Part shown: piece by piece, positions 53,575-61,937 of the stretch | Layout of the letters: each line of letters opens with the position of its first letter | Numbering within the stretch: the first letter of the stretch is position 1 | From: Mucilaginibacter agri | GTDB lineage: Bacteria > Bacteroidota > Bacteroidia > Sphingobacteriales > Sphingobacteriaceae | Length of the DNA stretch: 64,000 bases | Direction: 5' to 3' | Assembly: GCF_009928685.1 (NCBI RefSeq) | Contig: NZ_WWEO01000044.1 | Span: 372,001-436,000 of the forward strand | The notes under the pieces: model-generated | What the model was told of the DNA's origin: nothing | Database searches by the model: none | What the model saw: only the letters and a program-made list of their open reading frames with translations | Made by a program: the position numbers and the translations under genes

Positions 53575-54561
53575 GTGCAAAAACCAGATCAGCAACAAAT
53601 ATTTTCCATTACTAACAGGCAGCAGTTTGACGATGCCGCATTGCAGGTATTCCGGTATCAGGCCGAAAACAATGCTATTTATAACCAGTTTATCAAGGGC
53701 TTAAACGTTGATCCGTCTACGATAGACAGTATATACAAAATTCCGTTTCTCCCTGTCGAGTTTTTCAAATCACAAAAAGTAGTTAGTTCAAGTGACGAGC
53801 CACAGGTAGTTTTCACCAGTTCGGGCACCACGGGCAGAATCACCAGCAGGCATCTGGTTACCGATGTAAGTTGGTACGAACAAAGTTTTCGTAAGGCATT
53901 TGAATTATTTTACGGCGATATCCGCAATTATTGCGTGCTCGCCCTGCTCCCCTCTTATCTGGAAAGATCTGGTTCTTCGCTTATTTATATGGCTGAGGAT
54001 TTGATCAGCCTTTCTGAGAATCCCGCCAGTGGCTTTTATTTATACAATCACGAAGAACTTTATCAGCAATTACAAAAGCAACAATCTGCGGGTAAGCCAA
54101 CTTTATTGATTGGTGTTACTTTTGCCTTGCTCGATTTTGTAGAACAACATCAGATCAATTTCCCCGAACTTATTGTAATGGAGACCGGTGGTATGAAAGG
54201 CCGTCGCAAGGAAATGATCAGGGAAGAACTGCATGAAACATTAACCAATGGCTTCGGCGTAAAGCATATCCATTCGGAATATGGCATGACCGAATTGCTT
54301 TCGCAAGGGTATTCTAAAGGTGACGGCATATTTAACTGCCCACCCTGGATGAAGATCATTACCCGCGATACCAACGACCCGATTTCAACTCAAATGGACG
54401 GCCGCACGGGTGGTATCAACATAATCGACTTGGCCAACATTAATTCATGTTCGTTTATCGCTACTCAAGATCTTGGTAAAATTTATCCTGATGGATCGTT
54501 CGAGGTATTAGGTCGTTTTGACAACGCCGATATTCGCGGATGTAATTTGCTGATTGCTTGA
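53575..54561 (+). CDS. LuxE/PaaK-like acyl-protein synthetase
   Basis: 328 residues starting with GTG; no usable in-frame ATG exists near the start, and the next alternative would delete conserved N-terminal sequence. The adenylate-forming signature is FTSSGTTGRITSRH (about 82-95), followed later by METGGMKGRRKEM and HSEYGMTELLSQGYS. It would activate a carboxylic acid as an acyl-adenylate and pass it to a protein or thiol. No lux genes or acyl carrier partner are nearby. The start is predicted to be leaderless or nearly so. Confidence 0.8.
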   Translation: MQKPDQQQIFSITNRQQFDDAALQVFRYQAENNAIYNQFIKGLNVDPSTIDSIYKIPFLPVEFFKSQKVVSSSDEPQVVFTSSGTTGRITSRHLVTDVSWYEQSFRKAFELFYGDIRNYCVLALLPSYLERSGSSLIYMAEDLISLSENPASGFYLYNHEELYQQLQKQQSAGKPTLLIGVTFALLDFVEQHQINFPELIVMETGGMKGRRKEMIREELHETLTNGFGVKHIHSEYGMTELLSQGYSKGDGIFNCPPWMKIITRDTNDPISTQMDGRTGGINIIDLANINSCSFIATQDLGKIYPDGSFEVLGRFDNADIRGCNLLIA

Positions 54562-54589
54562 CGTTAGCTCATAATTTTATTTATTTTTG
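54558..54589 (+). promoter_or_regulatory. Promoter of the PH-SHOCT gene
   Basis: TTG at 54558-54560 and TATTTTTG at 54582-54589 with a 21-bp spacer. The leader to the ATG at 54616 would be about 23 nt. The -33 element overlaps the end of the LuxE-like gene. Confidence 0.55.
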
Positions 54590-54615
54590 CCCCGGTTTAT
54601 AAAATCAAACTCAAA

Positions 54616-55263
54616 ATGATCGACAAATATTTAGCTGACCAGCAAGAACCTAAAGCCGTTGAAAAAGTTTATTCGCGCTTAAAGGAATTATTGCCTGCCG
54701 GAGAAGACACACTATATATTGCCACCCAGAAAAAACCTTTGGTAAACATACTGCCAGATTGCATTGCGGTTACCAATCGCAGGGTATTGTTTTTTACCCC
54801 GGCTAACCTTGGCCTTTCTATCAAGTTTTTAGACTTCACCTGGAAAGACATCGCCGATGTAAACGTTAAGGAAGAAATTATAGGCGCTGTATTTACTGTT
54901 ACCACCGTTAAAGGTGCCGAAATGGGTGTTGACTATTTACCTAAAGTACAAGCACGCAAACTTTACCAATTTTCGCAGCAATGCCGCGAAGAAGAACGCA
55001 AACGTGTGGAAAGACAAGAAGGTCATATCATTAACATACCTGCCGAACCAACCCCAGTGGCACAGCAAGCTGCTCCGGCGCCTGTTGCTCCACCTACTCC
55101 GGTACCTGCGCCTGCTCCAACCCCGGCACCAGAGCCAGTTGTTGCTGCCAAACCAGATGAACTAACCGAAAAGCTAAAAAAACTAAAAGTACTTTTTGAT
55201 AACGGTTTGATCTCTCAGGAAGAATATAACGCTAAGAAATTAGATCTGTTAAGCGATTTCTAG
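54616..55263 (+). CDS. PH-like domain protein with SHOCT C-terminus
   Basis: 215 residues. A bacterial PH-like domain (about 25-120; ITNRRVLFF-like segment VTNRRVLFFTPANLG) is followed by a charged helix, a Pro/Ala-rich linker (about 140-178), and a C-terminal SHOCT helix pair, LKKLKVLFDNGLISQEEYN (about 185-203). SHOCT segments are oligomerisation motifs in many secreted or envelope proteins. No signal peptide. Function unknown. A perfect palindromic terminator follows. Confidence 0.8.
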   Translation: MIDKYLADQQEPKAVEKVYSRLKELLPAGEDTLYIATQKKPLVNILPDCIAVTNRRVLFFTPANLGLSIKFLDFTWKDIADVNVKEEIIGAVFTVTTVKGAEMGVDYLPKVQARKLYQFSQQCREEERKRVERQEGHIINIPAEPTPVAQQAAPAPVAPPTPVPAPAPTPAPEPVVAAKPDELTEKLKKLKVLFDNGLISQEEYNAKKLDLLSDF

Positions 55264-55280
55264 GAATCGATTTACACCAT

Positions 55281-55320
55281 AAAAAGAAAGCCCTTCGAAA
55301 TTTCGAAGGGCTTTCTTTTT
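55281..55320. terminator. Bidirectional terminator
   Basis: A perfect 40-bp palindrome (20 + 20 bp) starting AAAAAGAAAGCCCTTCGAAA, with T/A runs at both ends. It lies between the convergent PH-SHOCT and tyrS genes. Confidence 0.93.
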
Positions 55321-55334
55321 ATGGCTAAGCCTGA

Positions 55335-56618
55335 TTATTCAGCAATGATCAGGAAGTAATTTTTCTTTCCTTTTTGCGCGATCAGAAATTTATTGTTGAT
55401 CAGGTCGGCAGTAGTGAAAACTTGCTCGGTTGACGCAATTTTCGCTTTGTTTAACGAGGTGCCGCCTGCCTGTATCATTTTCTTGGCTTCTCCTTTTGAT
55501 GGGAATACAGCGGTTTTTCCGGCCAGCAATTCAACCGAATTAATACCTTCAGCAAGTTCTGATGCTGATATAGTATAATGAGGAACACCTTCAAATAAAC
55601 CTGTGATCTCTTCATCATTCAGTTCATTCAAAAATTCGATACCAACATTACCAAACAAAAACTCCGACGACTTGATCGCTTTTTCGTAGGCCTCTTCGCC
55701 GTGTACGCGAATGGTAATGTCTTTCGCTAATGCTTTTTGTAATGCACGCTGATGCGGTGCTTGCTCATGCTCCGCTTCTATCGCAACAATTACGTCCTGC
55801 TCAAACAAGGTAAATATGCGGATATAGCTTTTAGCATCAATGTCAGTAGTATTTAACCAGAATTGGTAAAAATTATAAGGTGATGTTTTAGCCGGATCCA
55901 ACCACACTGCACCGCTTTCAGTTTTACCAAATTTAGTACCGTCGGCCTTTTTAATAAGTTGGGTAGTTAAAGCAAATGCTTCGCCCGCATCTTTACGACG
56001 AATAAACTCTGTACCGGTTACAATGTTACCCCACTGGTCGCTGCCCCCCATTTGTAGCGAGCAGTTTTTATGTTTCCACAAATAGTAAAAATCGTAGCCT
56101 TGTACCAACTGGTAAGTAAACTCTGTGAACGACATCCCGGTTTCTCCTTCCAGGCGTTTCTTTACAGAATCTTTAGCCATCATATAGTTAACCGTAATGT
56201 GTTTACCCACATCGCGGATAAAATCTAGAAAGGTAAAGTTCTTAAACCAATCGTAATTATTAACCATTTCGGCGCTATTGGCACCGCTTTCAAAATCAAG
56301 AAACCTGGCTAATTGTTTCTCCACACATTCTAAATTGTGTTGCAATATATCTTCCGACAGCAGGTTACGCTCCGCAGACTTACCCGACGGGTCGCCCACC
56401 ATGCCAGTAGCGCCGCCAACTAACGCATAGGGTTTGTGGCCCGCACGTTGAAAGTGAATCAAAGTCATGATCTGGGTTAAGTGCCCAACGTGCAGCGAAT
56501 CGGCAGTAGGGTCGAAACCAATATATCCCGAAGCCATGCCTTTATTCAGCATTTCTTCTGTACCTGGCATAATCGTATGCAGCATCCCACGCCAGGTTAA
56601 TTCTTCAACAAAGTTCAT
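55335..56618 (-). CDS. tyrS: Tyrosyl-tRNA synthetase
   Basis: 427 residues from the ATG at 56618 (another ATG two codons upstream is possible). Class I motifs: HVGHL (HIGH) at about 40-44 and KFGKTESG (KMSKS). The tyrosine site includes YQLVQGYDFY and QMGGSDQWGN. A C-terminal S4-like RNA-binding domain follows (about 360-427; AGGTSLNKAKI). It charges tRNA-Tyr with tyrosine. Single gene with a shared downstream terminator. Confidence 0.96.
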   Translation of the reverse strand: MNFVEELTWRGMLHTIMPGTEEMLNKGMASGYIGFDPTADSLHVGHLTQIMTLIHFQRAGHKPYALVGGATGMVGDPSGKSAERNLLSEDILQHNLECVEKQLARFLDFESGANSAEMVNNYDWFKNFTFLDFIRDVGKHITVNYMMAKDSVKKRLEGETGMSFTEFTYQLVQGYDFYYLWKHKNCSLQMGGSDQWGNIVTGTEFIRRKDAGEAFALTTQLIKKADGTKFGKTESGAVWLDPAKTSPYNFYQFWLNTTDIDAKSYIRIFTLFEQDVIVAIEAEHEQAPHQRALQKALAKDITIRVHGEEAYEKAIKSSEFLFGNVGIEFLNELNDEEITGLFEGVPHYTISASELAEGINSVELLAGKTAVFPSKGEAKKMIQAGGTSLNKAKIASTEQVFTTADLINNKFLIAQKGKKNYFLIIAE

Positions 56619-56773
56619 TATCATATAAATAAGGACTGCAAAGATAGAATAATGGAGATAAAAACTTTATCAGGGATGCGATTTCTGCCTGTATCTATTA
56701 ACATAAATACTACATAAAAACAACACGGAAATTTCTATATCCGCAACAAATTGGCTATTTTGCCTATAACTGT

Positions 56774-57460
56774 ATGAATTTTTTATCGCACTATTACTTT
56801 GACAAAGAGGTTACCAACTGCTATCATATCTTAGGCACCGTGCTGCCTGACCTGTTAAAGAATGCCGATAAAACTGTAATCATACACCCTGAAAAATTAA
56901 ATCATCCCGATGGACGTTTTCAAAGCCTGATAAGCGGATGGCGAAAGCATTTAGATGTAGACCGCTACTTCCATTCTGCAGAATTTTTTAAATATCACTC
57001 GCATCAATTGAAACTGGCTTTATTGCCGGCATTGCAGGGCTCGCCGGTAAAACCTTTCTTTTTAGGCCATGTGGCTTCTGAGCTGATATTGGATAATTTA
57101 TTACTAACAACAGGCAAAGTAACTATTGAAGGTTTTTATGACCATTTAAATGGCTGTGATAATAAAGTAATTTATGAGTTTCTGATGTTTAGCGGAATGA
57201 AAAATCCCGATATATTTATCCGCTTTTTTGATGAGTTTAAACGTAGCCGTTACCTTGGTACCTATAGCGAAACATCGCAGGTAGCCTATGCCCTAAAACG
57301 CATTTGTATGCGGATATGGCAACACCCTTTCTCTGCCGACCAGGAGGCTCTGCTCACTTCCATCATCGCCGATTATCGCGAAACCATGAAGCCTGATTTC
57401 ATGAGCATCTTTAATCTGATAAGCAATAGCCTGGAAGCGCAATATAACCGCCCGGACTAA
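56774..57460 (+). CDS. Acyl-carrier-protein phosphodiesterase-like protein
   Basis: 228 residues. The opening MNFLSHYYFD, with GTVLPDLLKN and a conserved HLDVDRYFHS, resembles the AcpH/ACP phosphodiesterase family, which has an HD-like metal fold. HVASELILDNLLL carries further His/Glu/Asp residues. If so, it would remove phosphopantetheine from carrier proteins. The similarity is partial, and family members of unknown function are common. It converges with the MFS gene with no gap. Confidence 0.55.
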   Translation: MNFLSHYYFDKEVTNCYHILGTVLPDLLKNADKTVIIHPEKLNHPDGRFQSLISGWRKHLDVDRYFHSAEFFKYHSHQLKLALLPALQGSPVKPFFLGHVASELILDNLLLTTGKVTIEGFYDHLNGCDNKVIYEFLMFSGMKNPDIFIRFFDEFKRSRYLGTYSETSQVAYALKRICMRIWQHPFSADQEALLTSIIADYRETMKPDFMSIFNLISNSLEAQYNRPD

Positions 57461-58711
57461 TTAAGGGATAACTTCTACCGGGTTTTCGGCTGGTTGAATT
57501 AGTTGCTTCCTTTTGGCCCTTCTAAAAAACACCCCGAACGCTATTGCGGCTATCACGCCCGCTGTTCCCTGAACAAATAAAACATAACGCGCATTAAAAT
57601 GATGCGCTGCCAGTCCAGCTAAAAAGCTACCTAAAGGCTGCACGCCCATAAATGCCATTACATAATAGCTAATTACACGGCCACGCATATTAGGCGCAAC
57701 AGTGGTTTGTATAAAAGTATTGGTACCTGCAATTTGTATCATCATACCCAGGCCACCGGTGGCAATAAATATTAACCCAAGCCACAAATAGCTACTCATG
57801 GCAAATAAGGCTATACTAATTCCACAAATTAAAGAAGCTATTATAATGGTTTTGCGCAAATTCTCTGTAGACCGTAAGGTGGCCATATAAATGGCACCTG
57901 CCAAAGCACCGAGCCCCGACATGCTATTTAACAAACTATAGGTAGCCGCGTTGCCATGAAAAACATCTTTAGCAAAAATTGGCATCAAAGTACTATAGGT
58001 CATGGTAAAGAAACTAGTGCAGGCCATCAGCAAGATCATCAGCTTAATATTGTGTTCACTTTTCAGATATTCATAACCACCTTTTAAATTCTCCCATACA
58101 GTACCTACTGCTTTAGCCCGGGTCTCGGGTTTTAGTTTCATCAACAATAGCGAAACAATAACAGCTATAAAACTCAGCGCATTTACAGCAAAGCAAACGC
58201 CCATACCAACCGTGGTTAACAAAACACCCGCCACTGCAGGTCCTATTAACCGGGCCAGGTTTACCATAGATGAGTTGAGCGCAATGGCATTCTGCAGGTC
58301 AGCTTTGTCATCAATCAACCTAATCATAAGCGACTGCCTTGCCGGCGTATCAAAAGCATTTATAATACCTAACACTGCACTGAGGGCAATTATGGCTGGC
58401 ATATAATAATGGTGTGTTAATATAAGCGCCGTCATAATACAAGCCTGCGTCATAGCGGCTATTTGAGTGGTTAACAACACCTTATAACGATTATGCCGAT
58501 CTGATATCGCGCCGCCATATGGCGATAGCAACATGGTAGGTATTTGTCCACAGAAGTTAACAACACCAAGCATTAACGCAGAGTGGGTTACGGTATAAAC
58601 AAGCCAGTTAACGGCTATACGCTCCATCCAGGTACCGATAAGCGATAGTGACTGGCCTACAAAGTAAAGCCTGAAGTTGGGGTATTTTAATGATCTGAAT
58701 GTGGCCGACAT
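57461..58711 (-). CDS. MFS exporter (enterobactin/macrolide exporter-like)
   Basis: 416 residues with about 12 membrane helices. SDRHNRYKVLLTTQ after helix 2 and NALSFIAVIVSLLLM fit the MFS_3 group of exporters, and FDTPARQSLMIRLI is typical of it. The substrate is unknown; related proteins export siderophores, macrolides or lipophilic compounds. It ends in a short basic tail. Single gene, divergent from rpsA by about 230 bp. Confidence 0.85.
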   Translation of the reverse strand: MSATFRSLKYPNFRLYFVGQSLSLIGTWMERIAVNWLVYTVTHSALMLGVVNFCGQIPTMLLSPYGGAISDRHNRYKVLLTTQIAAMTQACIMTALILTHHYYMPAIIALSAVLGIINAFDTPARQSLMIRLIDDKADLQNAIALNSSMVNLARLIGPAVAGVLLTTVGMGVCFAVNALSFIAVIVSLLLMKLKPETRAKAVGTVWENLKGGYEYLKSEHNIKLMILLMACTSFFTMTYSTLMPIFAKDVFHGNAATYSLLNSMSGLGALAGAIYMATLRSTENLRKTIIIASLICGISIALFAMSSYLWLGLIFIATGGLGMMIQIAGTNTFIQTTVAPNMRGRVISYYVMAFMGVQPLGSFLAGLAAHHFNARYVLFVQGTAGVIAAIAFGVFFRRAKRKQLIQPAENPVEVIP

Positions 58712-58897
58712 GGTAAATAAAACGACAAGTATCCTGCTTTTATGTTTGTTGAAAATGGGCAGAATGTAAAAATCAACTAACGTAAACGCCCTGTTACACG
58801 CCTAATTAAGTGGCACAACATTTAATTATTTTTAAAAAACCTGCTCAAAATCAGCAATTAACATTAAAATAATTTTTATCTACCAAAAATATATGTG

Positions 58898-58905
58898 TAC
58901 CTTTG
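58898..58905 (+). promoter_or_regulatory. rpsA promoter -7 element
   Basis: TACCTTTG matches TAnnTTTG. The -33 region (about 58873-58877) is T-rich but not TTTG. Transcription should begin near 58909. Confidence 0.55.
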
Positions 58906-58908
58906 CAG

Positions 58909-58925
58909 TCCCAATTGTATTGGGA
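58909..58925 (+). promoter_or_regulatory. Hairpin at the predicted 5' end of rpsA mRNA
   Basis: TCCCAAT (58909-58915) pairs with ATTGGGA (58919-58925) around a TGT loop. It begins at the predicted transcription start and lies just before an AGGAG ribosome-binding sequence (58928-58932), 12 nt from the ATG. SD motifs are rare in this phylum, so it stands out. Confidence 0.5.
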
Positions 58926-58944
58926 AAAGGAGACAATTTATTTA

Positions 58945-60918
58945 ATGGCAAAAAAACAAGAAGCAGAAAAAGAATTGAAGTCTAAAGAGGCGGAACTGGG
59001 AACAGTTGCACTTCCGACAGAAAAAGAAACTATTGAATCAGAAGCTGATTCAATTTCTATTGATGAAATCAAATCTAAAATCACAGCAAACAGCAGCGAT
59101 TTCGACTGGGATGCTGATGACAAAAAATTTGGTAACTACAGCGATGCAGAACGCGCAAAGTTTGAGCAAATGTATGATGGTACTTTCAACTCTATCAACC
59201 AGGGCGAAATTATCACCGGTACTGTAGTAAACATCAATAACAAAGATGTGGTATTAAACATCGGCTTTAAGTCTGATGGTATGGTATCATTATCAGAATT
59301 CCGCGATACTCCGGAGCTTAAAGTAGGCGACACAGTGGACGTATTCGTAGAATCACAAGAAGATGCTAACGGTCAGTTAGTATTATCACGCAAACGTGCG
59401 AAAACTCAGAAATCATGGGAGCGCATTAATGCGGCTCTGGACAATGATGAGATCATCACTGGTTTTGTGAAGAGCAGAACTAAAGGTGGTTTAATTGTTG
59501 ATATAATGGGCGTTGAAGCCTTCTTACCAGGTTCACAAATCGATATCAAACCTATCCGTGATTACGATGTGTACGTTGGTAAAACAATGGAATTCAAAGT
59601 TGTTAAAATCAACCACGAGTTTAAAAACGTAGTGGTATCGCACAAAGTGCTGATTGAAGACGATTTGGAAAACCAAAAAACTGAAATTGTTGCCAAACTT
59701 GAAAAAGGTCAAGTATTGGAAGGTACAGTTAAAAACATTACTGACTTCGGTGTATTCATCGACCTTGGTGGCGTTGACGGCTTACTGCACATTACTGATA
59801 TTTCATGGGGCCGTATCGAGCATCCAAGAGAAGTTCTTTCACTTGATCAAAAAATCAACGTGGTTGTTCTTGACTTTGATGACGAGAAAAAACGTATCGC
59901 CCTTGGTTTAAAACAATTAACTCCACACCCTTGGCAAAACCTTGACGAGTCTATCGTTATCGGTTCTAAGGTTAAAGGTAAAATTGTAACTGTTGCTGAT
60001 TACGGCGCATTCTTAGAAATCATCCCGGGTGTTGAAGGTTTGATCCACGTGTCAGAAATGTCATGGTCTCAAAACTTACGCAACCCACAAGAATTCTTAA
60101 AAGTTGGCGACGAAGTTGAAGCACAAGTATTGACATTAGACCGCGAAGAGCGCAAAATGTCATTAGGTATTAAACAATTAACTCCTGATCCATGGCAACA
60201 AGCTGCTGAGCGTTACGCTGTTGGCACACAACACGTTGCTACAGTTAAAAACATGACCAACTTTGGTGTGTTTGTTGAATTGGAAGACGGCATTGATGGT
60301 TTAATACACATCTCTGACCTTTCATGGTCTAAAAAAGTTAACCACCCTAACGAATTCACTAAAGTTGGTGAGAAATTAGACGTGGTAGTACTTGAACTGG
60401 ATGTTGAAAACCGCAAGCTTAGCTTAGGCCACAAACAACTGGAAGAAAATCCTTGGGATACATTTGAAACCATCTTTACTTTAGACAGCGTACACGAAGG
60501 TACTGTGTTAAAAGTAACTGATAAAGGTGCAATTGTAGCTTTACCTTACGGTGTTGAAGGCTTTGCGCCTACCAAACACTTAGTTAAAGAAAATGGTACT
60601 CCATTGAAAGCAGAAGAAACTGCTGAATTTAAGATCATTGAATTTAACAAGGATACAAAACGTATCGTTATTTCACACTCTCGCATTTGGGAAGATCAGC
60701 GCGCTGAAGCCAGAATGCAAGATTTCGAAAACCGCAAAAAAGAAGCAAAATCTACAGTTTCTGCAGTTAAGAAAGTGAAAGAATCAGTTGAGAAATCTAC
60801 TCTGGGTGATTTAAGTGTACTTGCTCAATTAAAAGAGCAAATGGAAGGCGCAGAAAGCAAAGCTGCTGCGAAAAAAGCTCCAGCTGCACCTAAAAAATCT
60901 GAAGAGGAAGCTCAATAA
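58945..60918 (+). CDS. rpsA: 30S ribosomal protein S1
   Basis: 657 residues from the ATG at 58945; a longer TTG frame from 58903 would start inside the promoter. Six S1/OB domains are visible: GEIITGTVVNINN, DEIITGFVKSRTKGG, GQVLEGTVKNITDFG, GSKVKGKIVTVADYG, GTQHVATVKNMTNFG and DSVHEGTVLKVTDKG. A long acidic N-terminal extension (about 80 residues) and a Lys/Ala-rich C-tail are typical of Bacteroidota S1. It helps ribosomes bind mRNAs lacking SD sequences. Strongly biased codon use indicates high expression. Confidence 0.96.
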   Translation: MAKKQEAEKELKSKEAELGTVALPTEKETIESEADSISIDEIKSKITANSSDFDWDADDKKFGNYSDAERAKFEQMYDGTFNSINQGEIITGTVVNINNKDVVLNIGFKSDGMVSLSEFRDTPELKVGDTVDVFVESQEDANGQLVLSRKRAKTQKSWERINAALDNDEIITGFVKSRTKGGLIVDIMGVEAFLPGSQIDIKPIRDYDVYVGKTMEFKVVKINHEFKNVVVSHKVLIEDDLENQKTEIVAKLEKGQVLEGTVKNITDFGVFIDLGGVDGLLHITDISWGRIEHPREVLSLDQKINVVVLDFDDEKKRIALGLKQLTPHPWQNLDESIVIGSKVKGKIVTVADYGAFLEIIPGVEGLIHVSEMSWSQNLRNPQEFLKVGDEVEAQVLTLDREERKMSLGIKQLTPDPWQQAAERYAVGTQHVATVKNMTNFGVFVELEDGIDGLIHISDLSWSKKVNHPNEFTKVGEKLDVVVLELDVENRKLSLGHKQLEENPWDTFETIFTLDSVHEGTVLKVTDKGAIVALPYGVEGFAPTKHLVKENGTPLKAEETAEFKIIEFNKDTKRIVISHSRIWEDQRAEARMQDFENRKKEAKSTVSAVKKVKESVEKSTLGDLSVLAQLKEQMEGAESKAAAKKAPAAPKKSEEEAQ

Positions 60919-60941
60919 GCATTAAATAAATTCCCTTTTAT

Positions 60942-60974
60942 AAGCCCTGTACAGTAATGTACGGGGCTTTTTTT
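60942..60974 (+). terminator. rpsA terminator
   Basis: A 12-bp stem AAGCCCTGTACA/TGTACGGGGCTT with a 4-nt loop and a run of seven T. Confidence 0.9.
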
Positions 60975-60995
60975 GTGGGCTCACTTTTATAACTC

Positions 60996-61117
60996 TTGTC
61001 ATTCTGAACAGCAGTTAACAATCCTCTACGCTAATACATGGCATTTCCTTAACTCTATAATTCTGGTTCAATACAAGTATAACTAAGAAGATCCTTCGCT
61101 ATCGCTCTGGATGACAA
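60996..61117. repeat. REP-like intergenic repeat
   Basis: Bounded by TTGTCAT (60996-61002) and ATGACAA (61111-61117), with TCTGAACAGCAG and GATCCTTCGC segments inside, a pattern of dispersed intergenic repeats. With the second copy near 61806 it flanks pyrR. The remaining 61118-61230 is AT-rich and holds only short CAATCAA-type repeats. Confidence 0.5.
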
Positions 61118-61233
61118 AATCCATTGATGAAATTAAAATAACTCCGGCAACTCAATCAATCACCCACCTATTCAACCCAATCAACCAATAAATCAATTTC
61201 CAATTTCTCTCATCAACAAATCAACAAATTAGT

Positions 61234-61241
61234 TACCTTTG
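61234..61241 (+). promoter_or_regulatory. pyrR promoter -7 element
   Basis: TACCTTTG matches TAnnTTTG. Transcription would start near 61245, leaving only about 15 nt before the ATG, so no PyrR attenuator can precede pyrR. The upstream -33 box is weak. Confidence 0.5.
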
Positions 61242-61259
61242 CCCAAATCCACCCAAACG

Positions 61260-61799
61260 ATGCAAAATCTTACGCTGCTCGACGGTCAAAAATTTCAGAT
61301 AACCATACAGCGTTTATGTCGTCAGTTAATCGAAAATCATAACGATTTTTCAGATTCTGTCATTATTGGTATACAGCCCCGCGGCATTTACCTGGCAAAA
61401 CGCATTGCAGAAGAACTTCGAAAAATACTTCCTGGAAAAACGATACTACAGGGCGACCTGGACATTACCTTTTACCGCGACGACTTTCGACGCCGTGGGG
61501 AACAACTGGTGCCCAACCAAACCAAAATAGATTTTATTACCGAAGGCAAAAAAGTAATTATGATGGATGATGTGTTATGGACAGGCCGTACCATTCGTGC
61601 CGCCATGGATGCATTACAAGCCTTTGGCCGACCAGAAAAGGTAGAACTACTGGTATTGGTTGATCGACGCTATTCGAGACATTTGCCGGTAGCTGCCGAT
61701 TATACAGGCATTGAGGTTGACTCTATCGCTTCACAGAAAGTTGTAGTAAGCTGGAACGAAGCTGATAGTGAGGATAGGATTGTGTTAGTGAATGAATAA
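61260..61799 (+). CDS. pyrR: PyrR bifunctional regulator/uracil phosphoribosyltransferase
   Basis: 179 residues from the ATG at 61260. The PRPP-binding motif VIMMDDVLWTGRT spans 99-111. IIGIQPRGIYLAKRI and DITFYRDDFRRRG match PyrR proteins. In Gram-positives PyrR binds pyr mRNA; in Bacteroidota RNA binding is uncertain. It stands directly upstream of pyrB with a 138-bp repeat-containing gap. No antiterminator-terminator structure is visible. Confidence 0.92.
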   Translation: MQNLTLLDGQKFQITIQRLCRQLIENHNDFSDSVIIGIQPRGIYLAKRIAEELRKILPGKTILQGDLDITFYRDDFRRRGEQLVPNQTKIDFITEGKKVIMMDDVLWTGRTIRAAMDALQAFGRPEKVELLVLVDRRYSRHLPVAADYTGIEVDSIASQKVVVSWNEADSEDRIVLVNE

Positions 61800-61805
61800 T
61801 AACGC

Positions 61806-61887
61806 TTTTTGTTATTCTGAACGGCAGTGAAGAATCTTCTGCTACTAATAAGTCGAAGAAGATTTCTCCTACGTCGAAATGACAAAA
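61806..61887. repeat. REP-like intergenic repeat between pyrR and pyrB
   Basis: Outer arms TTTTGTTATT (61807-61816) and AATGACAAAA (61878-61887) pair with one G-T. Inner AGAATCTTCT and AGAAGATTTCT nearly pair. A further copy of the right arm type (CGTCGCAATGACGAAA) follows to 61917. Confidence 0.6.
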
Positions 61888-61937
61888 TAGATAATAATAT
61901 CGTCGCAATGACGAAAAGGGACAAAAGCAAATAACAG

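Noticed and set aside
55281..55320. 40-bp perfect palindrome as a recombination or attachment site
   Set aside because: Placement between convergent genes with A/T runs at both ends is fully explained as a bidirectional terminator.
58903..58944. Upstream TTG extension of S1
   Set aside because: The TTG is part of the TACCTTTG promoter and the extension would not be transcribed.
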